Below, piece after piece: positions 1 through 10,252 of a DNA stretch of 64,000 bases. Both the position numbers and the translations under genes were made by a program. Each line of letters opens with the position of its first letter. Within the stretch, counting starts at the first letter, position 1. Below the pieces are notes generated by a model. The model was not told the DNA's origin. It made no database searches and saw nothing but the letters and a program-made list of their open reading frames with translations. The stretch lies in contig NC_057767.1 of NCBI RefSeq assembly GCF_010389155.1, positions 21,897,723 through 21,961,722 of the forward strand, written 5' to 3'. The DNA is from Erigeron canadensis (Eukaryota > Streptophyta > Magnoliopsida > Asterales > Asteraceae).

Positions 1-390
1 ATACTTTAATATTAATAGAGACAATTGAACTTATGATTTATTAACCAATTATATCGCTCAGTTTCATGAAATTGACTCTCAATGATGTCATGTCACCATT
101 TAGTTTTTTACATAATTTTATTTAATTAACAAAAAAACAAATAACTAAAATAATTATTTTACAATTTTTTTTTTTAGAAATGAATAATATTTGAATCTTA
201 ATAAATTATAATTAAGATAGTGTTTGCAAAACAATTCATAAATAAATTAATGAAAATAATGGATATTATTTCGCGTGTATTTCGTTTTTCTAAACATTCT
301 ATTGTTTGTGTGATTTTTTTTTTAAACAGCTATAATCAAAATATTTAATAATATTATTTGACTAATTTATTAATCTGTTTATTATTTTTT

Positions 391-469
391 TAATGACGTC
401 ATTTGCATTTCAAACAAGTTAGGTGAAGACCCAAATATCACTTTGTGATTAATGACGTCATTTGTATTT
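391..469. repeat. Duplicated TGACGTCA-containing 20-mer
   Basis: The word TAATGACGTCATTTGCATTT at 391-410 recurs with one change at 450-469, 59 bases later. TGACGTCA is the palindromic core bound by plant bZIP (TGA/CRE-like) factors. No nearby gene start makes a regulatory role likely, so this is recorded as a repeat. Confidence 0.4.
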
Positions 470-1310
470 ACATTATCGTAAAAATGTAATGAGACGTGTA
501 AGACTTTTCATTCTGTTAGTAATGTGCATAATTTAAAATGAGAGTGAAAGGTCGAAAAATTGAAAACGTCATAGTAGTAATCTTATGACCGCTTTTTAGA
601 GTTAATGGCTTGTTGTTTGTTCTCATAATTTTTTTTTTTTCAAGTTCATTAGCAATAAAGGACCTTAAATTAAGAATTTTTTGCATCCTTGCCCAAATTT
701 AACGGATTCGTTAGTGCGAGTCGTGTTATCTTCATGCAAATTTGGTCACTGCACGTGAGGGCCGCGTGGGCACTTGACAACACTTGCTAATGAATTCATT
801 AATTTTGGATAGTATGCATAAAATTTTTGATATAGGGAGCCCCTTGAAGGTCTTCTAATCAATTTTTGTTAAAATCCAAACTTATTTTGTTAAATTTATC
901 TTGAAAATCAGTGTTTTTAGCTTTTAAAGATCATCAAAATTTCATATTTTATAGATTCTGGGTAAGGATTAAAAACCTCTTTTAATCTTCTTTTTAGTTT
1001 TCAGCTTTTTTTTTCAAAATACACTCATGATAATAGTCAAGTTTGACACTTTTTCGTCCAAAGTATTTGTTATCACCCGCTATGATTCTTTTCAAAATTT
1101 TGTTGCTTTTGTTAACAAAATCTTAATTCAAAAATTCTTTTACACTTTTTGCAAATTTGTGAGTTTGAGTCTCTTTTGGAGATTACAACTTTACAATTGT
1201 TTTCCTACTATTTCAGTGAGTTGAAAAGTATAATCTGATGTTAAAAACAATTTTCAGATCAAAATAAATGATTAGGGTTTTTCTGAAAATCTTTTCGGGA
1301 AGAACACCTC

Positions 1311-1545
1311 GCATTGCGACCTCGTAATTTCAACCTCTTACTTTTCACGACCTCGTACAACTCATCTGGCGACTTCGTAAAGCTTGCGTGACCTAAGTTC
1401 TTGTGACCTTGCATAACACATTTATGTATTTAACCTAGTAGAGCTCATGTTACCTTGTACAATACGTGTGACCCCGTGTAGTTCATCTGACCTCGCATTA
1501 TTCGTGTGACCTCATATTCATTTGAGACCTCAAAATGTCGGACTG
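1311..1545. repeat. Degenerate tandem array built on GACCTCG
   Basis: About ten imperfect units of roughly 18-25 bases start with GACCTCG or a close variant (gacttcg, gaccttg, gaccccg) and often end in tcatct or cgtgt. Related words (gaggtcgt, tacgacct, gacctc) reappear as a small cluster at about 2826-2892 in both orientations. The array codes for nothing visible. Confidence 0.5.
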
Positions 1546-3600
1546 ATAAACTTTGGTCAAGTCAAACTTATATGCTTTTGGGTCAAACTAAGTCAACACT
1601 TGAGTGCTTTAACGAAGTAAAATTAATCATATAACACTAATGGTTAAAGCATTTACAATAAATCAAGCTAAGACTAGTTCATTTGTATGTATATATACCT
1701 AGGTGCTAGGCTGAAGTATTTAAGCATTCTATTATAGTAATTCAAGCTATTGGGTGAGTTTCGTAACCCTTTTTATGTGTTTTCATGGGGTAAAAAGATA
1801 CTAAACTGCTTTCATGTGCCGTAAATGTTATTCTATTATGGCTATCTTATCTTAATATATGTTACAAAACAGTTGAACTAATGACTTATTGACCAATCAA
1901 AGCGCATCTTTTTAATTGACTTTTAGTTATGTCATCATTTAGTTTATTTATAGATTAAAATTTTTAATAATCATTATCCAAATATATTATTATATTAGTT
2001 TTTTTTAGAAAAAGTCTCACCAATTACACTTTTTTTCCATTTACACTTTTTAGCCATAAACACTTAATTTCTATTTATTACAATTTTAAACCATCAACTT
2101 GAAAAGATTGACTTTAATTTTTAATCTTTTAGTTAGTTAAAAAACTGCAACATATATATGAAATACTGTTATTAATGTTTTACTATATATTTTTTAATTT
2201 ATTTTTACTTACATATTTTACATTTAAATTTATATACTTAATAATTTATCTTATCTTTTAAATATTATAAATAATCAGTGTATTTTGATATGCACATAAA
2301 AAGTTATGTTACTTTATGATATGGTATTCATTCTATGCCATAAGATCCCAATAGTGTATTATGCCTAATGGGTGTAGTCAACCTAGCCAGCTGTAATTGA
2401 TTTGTCATACATTGTAAGTCATTCACTTGATATCATAAATATACCTATAGCCAAAATTTATTCATTATATTTATGTAGTCAAGCAAACTTTCTAGACCAC
2501 GCAAACTATTCATTATAAAGTTATTCAGATTTCAAACTAAACATATGATTATACCTACCAACCATTGTGTTAACATTTTCCAATACCTTTTGAGGTAATC
2601 AAGGATATCAAGCAAATCGTAGCTTGGATGGTTACATGGGACCATAACAGAATTCAGACCTTAGGATTCGATACTGCTATATTTTTATTCATGCTTAGTA
2701 ATTTATGTTGGAACCGGGAAATATGCCTTAACACATCTCCCCTATGTGACAATTTAGCTATGTAAATGCATGTTTTGATGTACAATTTATGGTCGTTGCT
2801 AGATGAATTTTATAAAGGCTGAAATATGACCTCAAACATTTAAAAGGTCGTAATTTAAGTGCAAAATACGACCTGCACAGAGATGCGAGGTCGTAAGTGC
2901 ATGAAAGCTCACATTTTATGAAGCCCAACCTGTATTTGTTATTAGGTATTGTGTTATGTCACTATAAAGACATGTAAAGGTCCTAGGTTTAGAAATATCG
3001 ATGAAAACATAGTTGTTTAGGCCGTCCACAGGATCATGAGGTGTTGCCTGATGATTATGTCTATCATGTTGTGATATATTTTATTACCTCGATTCCGTAT
3101 TATTATGTGTGTATTTTACTGTCTCATTATGAATGAATATTTGAGGATTCCGCACAGATATATTCATAGAGATCACGTAATTACGATCTTCACAGGAACT
3201 TTCAAGCTAATCTTTGTTGAATTCGGATAATTTATGTTTGTGGATTCGGTTGATGTTTATTTAAATAGTGAAATCATTTAGTCATTCTATATAACATCCA
3301 TTGTACTCACTGTTACATCTCATTCCGTTTTATTTGGGGTGTGACACTGCTGATTTGAAACTAATCGTATTAGTCGATAATACCCATATTTTAGCAACAT
3401 AATTTATGCATTAAGTCATTATTTATTTATTCTTATTATCAAAATAACCAAATTTTTAAATATGTTATTTAATTATGTTTGATATTCCTTTGAAGTTAAA
3501 ATGAAGTTAAAATTCATTACGTTATCACATGAAAAAATATTTAGTTACGTCATGTTAAAATCTTCACATGTCTTTTTTTTTATCAACATTTAAAGAAATG

Positions 3601-4574
3601 TCAAAGTACTTTTTTCGTCCTTGTGGTTTTTTGAATAAGCATTTTTCATCCCCGCCGTTAACTTTTAATTAAAATCGTCCATGTGGTTTGCATTTCGTCC
3701 CTGCCATTATAACTTTGTCGTTAAAACGTCACATGCAAGTCACGTGAGAGACATTTTCATCTTTTTATAAAGTTAAGTGGAAAAATCGTCCATGTGGTTT
3801 ATTGTTTTTGCATTTTTCATCCTCGGCGTTAACAAATCTTGGAAAAAATTTCAAACAAAACAAAACAAACAAAAATTACCGGTACCAATTTAATTAAAAC
3901 AAAACAAAAACCTATATACCTACATTTGAGGATCTCCTCAATCACTTTCAAATGCAAATACATACATACAATGTTTTAAATACATGTAGTATTACCCGTA
4001 ATACCGGTATCGGAGGGTACCCCGGTACAACTATTTCTGATAATTTCGGTATTACCGTTCCAGTACCTCCGGTATTCACATTTTTTATAAGTTATTTTTA
4101 TAATACTATAAGGTTAATTTTTTTAATTTGTGAACTTTCTTATATTTTGTTATAAAGTACTTTTTTTTTTTTTTGAGTGAATTGTAATTATATTTTGACT
4201 ATTTTTGTTAAATTGTAGTATGTTTTATAGCAATTTAAAAAAAAAATTTCAATTAGTTGTACCAGGCGGCATTAAATTAGATCCTCATATGTAGGTGTAT
4301 ATATAGATTTTTGATTTGAATTTGATTTGGTTTTTGATTAAATTGTTGTTTGTATATTTGTTAAATACAAGGATGAAAAATGCAAAAACGACAAACCATA
4401 AGCACGAATTTTGCATTTAACTATAAGGAAAAATGGGCGAAAAGACATAAATGCCCCCTCACGTGCCTTGATCCAAGGACGAAATGCAAACCACATGGAC
4501 ATTTTAGCCAAAGGTTAACGGCGAGGATGTAAAGTGTTTATTCGAAAACTACAAGGACAAAAATAGTACTTTGG
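3601..4574. mobile_element. Mutator-like non-autonomous element with long terminal inverted repeats
   Basis: The ends are inverted copies: caaagtactttttt.cgtcc with a gccgttaac block at 3602-3660 matches the reverse complement of 4512-4573. The inverted match continues inward for roughly 300 bases on each side (to about 3930 and from about 4265), leaving a centre of about 330 bases. Long TIRs and the cgtccttgtggttt-type ends fit plant MULE-type elements; the larger element at 13372-26964 has similar internal words. No clean 9-bp target duplication is visible, so the copy is old or the exact ends are off by a few bases. No transposase ORF is present. Confidence 0.6.
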
Positions 4575-4611
4575 CCTTAAAAAAAAATTCACTATACAAT
4601 CTATATCTTTA

Positions 4612-5266
4612 TCTATACTATATTATAAAACAAATAAGGTTTCAACTTTCAATTTCAATATTGTACACATGATAATGCATAATGTACAATAGATGTAATT
4701 CATTCAAAATATTAGAAAAAAATCTCAACCACTCATTTTTATACTCTCCTCAAATCTTAGGGTAGAGATTCCCTCAAGTTACTTAAACTTGAGGGGTAAA
4801 GTTAAGAGGATCTCAACCATTGATTAATAATGAAGGGTTAAGATTCAAAATTGATCATTAAGTGTTGACCTTTGATTTTTAATCAATGGTTGAGATCCAA
4901 TAAACTTTACCCCTCAAGTTGATACTAACTTGAGGTAATCCTCACCCCAAATCTTAACCACTCATTTTTCTCTCTCCCTCTTCATAAATTATTTTATTCA
5001 TCTAATTCATTGAAAAATTTTTATCTCAAAAACCATATATCGATAAAATATAAAAATTATATGGGTGTTCTTAAAAATTCATGCTCTTTCATTAGAGATG
5101 TCATTCGATATACTTTCGATGAATTTTTAAGTCCGCGGGCGGAGCCCGTACGGCTAAGGCATTTGGCTATGACACTCTATGACATATCACCTACTATGAC
5201 CTATCACACTCTATGACCTATCACTACCACCATCTCACCGCTGCAACGTGCGGGTACTTTCTCTCG
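4612..5266 (+). mobile_element. Short non-autonomous Helitron-like element, copy 1
   Basis: The left end TCTATACTATATTATAAAAC is the usual plant Helitron 5' type and is preceded by A. The right end carries a GC-rich hairpin (CCGC/GCGG around 5239-5253), then ends CTCG before T, so it sits between A and T as Helitrons do. The right 250 bases are closely repeated at 13066-13356 and, inverted, at 63320-63560. The final CTCG differs from the standard CTRR. A Mutator MITE is nested at 4760-4947. No Rep/helicase is encoded. Confidence 0.6.
4760..4947. mobile_element. 188-bp Mutator-type MITE with perfect 9-bp target duplication
   Basis: The flanks are identical CAAATCTTA at 4751-4759 and 4948-4956. 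The element starts GGGTAGAGATTCCCTCAAGTT-like and ends with its inverted partner (ctcaagtta...ggggtaaag on both arms), so it is almost a full palindrome with arms of about 80 bases. A 9-bp duplication is the mark of Mutator-like transposition. It is absent from the matching interval of the related Helitron copies, which confirms insertion into Helitron copy 1. Confidence 0.8.
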
Positions 5267-5700
5267 TATTAATCAAATTTGAAACATATTTGAACAGTGA
5301 TTACTTTAAAATGTTCGCGTGTTAACACTGTATTCTGATCTTTAGTCGTATAATAAATTAAGTCTATAATAAATCAAGTGTATAATTAAATCATCATGCA
5401 CTGTTTAACAACAATCGTATATCTTATAAGGTTTTAAAATTTACAAAGTTTACGTAACAAGATGAAGAGTAAAATCATGTCTTATTCTCTTGTAAAAAAG
5501 ATTCATTGTTCGTAGTACTCAGCTCGGTGACCTTGAAGAGTTGTTGAAGGTTGAAAATTTAATTAGTAACTTAATTATATGAGTTTTATCCAGCTAATAT
5601 ACCCTCTTCATAGCTTATATACTGAAACTTGGATTATATATCCCTCTTTCTTAAAGTAGTAAGCAAGAAAGTAGAGCATGCAGTAGTAACTTAAACGTAC

Positions 5701-5852
5701 CAATGAATAGTGATGCCAAGGTTGCCTATGTTTTTAACATTAACAACCAATGTTTCTCCCCTACGAGCATAAATAGTCGGACCAGGGAACTCGCCATTTA
5801 CAGTCAAGATCGTCTTGTTTTTGCATAGCCTTGTGAAGTTCGCTTCTTTAAC
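5701..5852 (-). CDS. Laccase exon 2 (start of first cupredoxin domain)
   Basis: The exon is bounded by an acceptor GGTGGCAG before 5852 and a donor GTACGT after 5701. It is 152 bases, begins in phase 0 and ends in phase 2. It encodes the laccase block VNGEFPGPTIYARRGETLVV and ends in ITIHW, where the last codon is split and the His begins the type 2/3 copper-binding HWHG motif completed by exon 3. There are no stops or frameshifts, so the sequence is compatible with an active gene. Confidence 0.87.
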
Positions 5853-6770
5853 CTGCCACCCAAAACATTTTTAACTTATATCAACTTAATTTAGAGCTAG
5901 CTAGATCCCTCAGGCCCTGAACAAAGAGCTAGTCAAAACTCAAAAGACATCGAAACCATAATTGAAAGCTTTTTAACTAATAATTTCGAGTTTTGTTGCC
6001 TATATATACAATTTCTTAATTTAATTTTTTGATAGATCAAAGCATCAGCAACATCTTTGGCCAGTCGCTAAGTATGACGTGCAACTTAATTCACACACAC
6101 ATTCATATATATATATATATATATATGGGATGAGAATATAAGGCTGTCGGGTATCTAAGCTTAGGTGTGGAACACTCACATATTGTTTTTTTAATCCATA
6201 AAAATCATGGGGGCCCATGCATTTATTCATTAAACAAGAAATAATAGAATATTAGTATGTGAGGGGTTCCACACCTAAGCTTAGGTGCCGGACAACCTTA
6301 TATTCCTTTTTCCCAATATATATATATATATATATATAGGGGATGAGAATATATATATAAGGCTGTTAGGTAGCTAAGCTTAGGTGTGGAACACTCACAT
6401 ATTGTTTTTTTAATCCATAAAAATCAGGGGGCCATGTGATTAAATCAAAATTCAATAAATATTAAAAAATTAGTATGTGAGGGGTTCCACACCTAAGCTT
6501 AGGTGCCGGACAACCTTATATTCACTTTTCCCATATATATATATATATATATATATGCCTATGAATTAAAAACTTTGGATAATATTGAAGGAACTTAACG
6601 CATAGACACAGATGCAGGAAGATTATTTATGAGAATGAGTTTTGTTCATTTGAGGCTTAAATTTTCCTTGAAAACCAGGGGACAAATCTTGGTCATTGGA
6701 TTATCCCCTCAAAAATAAATCTCTACCCTTAATATCCTCTCTTCCCTTTCTTTTCGTCTCCTTCCCCCCA

Positions 6771-6824
<54 letters not shown>

Positions 6825-9800
6825 CTCCCCCGCTTTTCCGGCAATGGCTCTCCAGCGACGGGATCTTTGACTCTGAACAGCGACGGGGACCACTACCACC
6901 ACACACACACACTCACTCTCCTTCTCCCGCGATAAAATTCAACAACTTTGCCGGAAAATTTCAAATGCCGATAAAACCTTCGTTCCTTTGAATTAGAACA
7001 TCACACTTACACCAAAACACTCACAATCACACCGTGAACAAACGCTGACCAAAAATTAATCCAATCCTCGCCGGAAAACTTGAAAAACTCACCGGAAAAA
7101 TTAAAAACACTATAGCTTTGTTGTTTCTTCGAATTAATGCATGAAACTTGTACTAAATCACTCAGAAACACATTCCGCACAAACCTTAGCCAATAAACAT
7201 TGTTTTCGAGCTTGCCGAAAAAATCACAGTTTTGCCGAAAAAATCACATTCCACTATCTCTTGGATCACCGCCCATCAAATCCATACCATTCCCATATGC
7301 GTCCCTTGCGGTCAGTTTAGGACGGATAAGGGACTCTGGCCCGTTCCGTATCCACCCGAAAACAAAATTGATTTGCCGGAGAAGTCGCCGGAGAAGATTC
7401 GACGGCGTTAGTGTCTTAGTGATTACCAATCAAGCTTGATTGGCTTGACCAATCACGTATGATTGGACAATGTCACCGGAGTAATTCACCGGAGTAATCC
7501 GCCGGAGTAACCAATCAAGCTTGATTGGCTTGACCAATCAAATATGATTGCACAGTCGCCGGAGTAATTCACCGGAGTCACCAATCATGTTTGATTGGAT
7601 TTTGATGATGGTTGATCCAAGGGCTCAGATGAGTCCCTTGATTTTCACCATTTTTTAAGAATGTATGTGAATACAACCCTAATGAGAATATAAAACTTAT
7701 TCACAAAGATTCCTAGAACACAGAAGGATAAACTATACATAAAACTGTGTATCAATAATTTAACCAATTAATAATGATGGATTCCATAATTTATGTGTAC
7801 CGAACATGATATATAACAATTTTTTAAATATTTTGTTGTTGAATTTAGTATTTCATTACTATTTTCTATTTTTGAGTCGGGCCTCGTTTTTTTTTTTTAA
7901 AAAAAAAAATACTTGGAGATGGCCACAATAAGATCAAATAAAGATGCAATATCCAATTTAGCTTGTATTATGAAATCTATTTCCTAAATAATAATAATAA
8001 CAATTATATAATATAAACTTAATTATACACGGTATTAGAAAGTACCAGCGCAATGCATCGCCGGTATCAACGATAACGTTCTGGTGACGGCGACTTGTGG
8101 TAATGGCGGTCACGGGTGGTGACGGCGGCATCGAGTGACATAGTTTGATGTAAATGCAATTGATATAAAAGTGGCAACGGATATATTTTTGAAAAAAGAT
8201 AATTACAATTTTAAAAGTCTTATTTTTACTTTGAGAGTTTCTTTTCTAATATCTTTGCTCGTAAATATTTATATTATATAACATTCACTACAAGAAAAAT
8301 GTCTATTAGTGACTATTTTACTTGGTGACAACTAAAATTTGGTCACTAATAACATTATTTAGTTACCATTAACAAAAAGTGGTCATTCAATTTGGTCACT
8401 AAACAAAATTTGTGGTAAAAAAATAACATTTTTTTGTCTCTAAACAAAATTAGTGACGAAAAGTGAACACTCAAAATTTGGTAACTAAATAAATAGTGAG
8501 CAAATTTTGATTGTTAGTGACAAAAATTTGGTCACTAAACAAAATTAGCGACCAAATAATTTTGGTCACTAATTGACATTTTTCTTGTAATGATTTGATA
8601 TAAAGTATATAAATAGATAGAGTTTTAAATTTATTTTTCATCATATAATTTTCTTCAATTATTACATAGACAAAACTATCTACGATAAATTGAAAGAAAA
8701 AATATAAAAATTCAAGTCACATGAAGTATATCATTTGAAAGTAACAAGATTCTAGAAAACTTATAATGCAAGACCATTTCGTTTAACTATATGGATGCCC
8801 ACACGATATAGCGATGATGGTGGTGACGACATTGTGGTGGTGACAATAAGTAGTATATGCGATCGATGTACATGTAATCGATGTAAAGAGATAATATATA
8901 TAGTTATTTTAAAAGAATAAATTTTGTAAATTAATAGAAATACATGAATTAATTAAAAAGTATTTCTGGTATAGCACTAATATTGACTATTGAGTTGCAT
9001 AGGTAATTATTATAGTTAAAAAAGATTTCAATTCCTTGTGCTTAAGGGGGTGGGACAATATCCATTATGAGGAAATATAGATATAGATAAATATACGTGA
9101 CTTATTAAAGCAACATATATGGATTAAAAGATTACAATCAGCTGCTAACACGCTAGGACCATAACCAATAGTCAAGTAAAAAGTAAAAAGCATGTTACAT
9201 CATAGATAATTAGTTAGTTCATAACTTAATTCACATAAATACAACACACCACAGTATCTGCATAATTCTTTTAACAAAACGTCACCACCATTTAGGTGGG
9301 ATGATGAGACTAAAATTAAGGTATGGGGCATTTTGAGGGAGCTAGGTCTTGTTCCTTAATTATGAAACAAAAGTCAATTCCGGTGGCGGTCTCGATAATT
9401 GAAATATTTAAGCAAAAAATTGCTCTAACTATTAACAAATTCAAATATATCAAGAAATTTTATTTTTCATAAATGATAACTAACGTTAATAACATAACAA
9501 TAGATTATATACAACGTCAAGGTAATGGAATTCAAAATTTGTAAAAAACGACATTGGATACTTAACATACACACTTTTTTTTTTTTTTTCTATTGGAACT
9601 CCCGTTTTAAGCAAACATTATTATCCTCTTAATTATATATACCGCGCATTGCACAGTCGTGCTAGCTGATGTATTTCAAAATTAATTGCATGTTCAACAA
9701 TGACAAACATACGGCTAAAAGGTTGAATATAACAGGGCGTTCGTGATAATTATGTAAAAGTGGATTTTAAAAGTTTCATAGCTAGTGTAATATAGATAAA

Positions 9801-10216
9801 CATAGAGTGACATGTGATGTCTAGCTAACTAACTTAAAAATAGAATTTTTTTTGTATTTATTTTCTGTTCCCTTTAATTAATAGTAACATTAAATCAAGT
9901 GAAACAAAAACTAAACTTTTCCTCTTATCTATCGATCATTGTCAAATGTTGTTGATTCGCTAGATTTTTCCTCTTAGCTCTCATTGTCAAATATTACTAT
10001 CGATTGTCAAATATTGCTATCGATTCGCATTGATTTTTACTAGGTGTTCTGTCTAGAAATCCATCAACATCTATAGTAGTGTTAATTTAATAATTAACGA
10101 ATTCTATACTGCAAAAAACGATTCATTTAATGCATATCATCAAATAGCACATTAGATTTTGCAGCCAAATAAAGTTTCCAAGAAGAATCTACCTAACTTA
10201 ATTATATACATAGTTT

Positions 10217-10252
<36 letters not shown>

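Larger units (their letters stand above)
1..3600. other. AT-rich gene-free stretch left of the first transposon
   Basis: No exon, RNA gene or complete transposon could be supported here. If the laccase to the right is intact, this is part of its second intron or lies beyond it. About 110 bases at the left edge (1-120) reappear in diverged form near 1850-1960, including a shared run around the words gaact.atga.ttattgaccaat, so the stretch probably contains remnants of an old element. Two small repeats inside are listed separately. Confidence 0.5.

Noticed and set aside
1027..1224. 65-codon plus-strand ORF
   Set aside because: AT-driven composition, no conserved motif and no supporting splice or promoter signal.
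2706..3346. Possible solo LTR (TGTTGG...TGTGACA)
   Set aside because: The flanks show no 5-bp duplication and no second copy, primer site or polypurine tract is present.
5010..5216. Open frame repeated at 13.1 kb and 63.4 kb
   Set aside because: It is the non-coding 3' part of the Helitron-like family; the frame is broken differently in the other copies.
6696..6935. Open frames with His-Thr or Cys-Val runs
   Set aside because: They are the two translations of the (CA)n microsatellite in a laccase intron.
7200..7439. 79-codon plus-strand frame and an overlapping minus-strand frame
   Set aside because: It lies in the laccase intron, resembles no known protein and runs into the CCAAT repeat; overlapping frames on both strands suggest chance.
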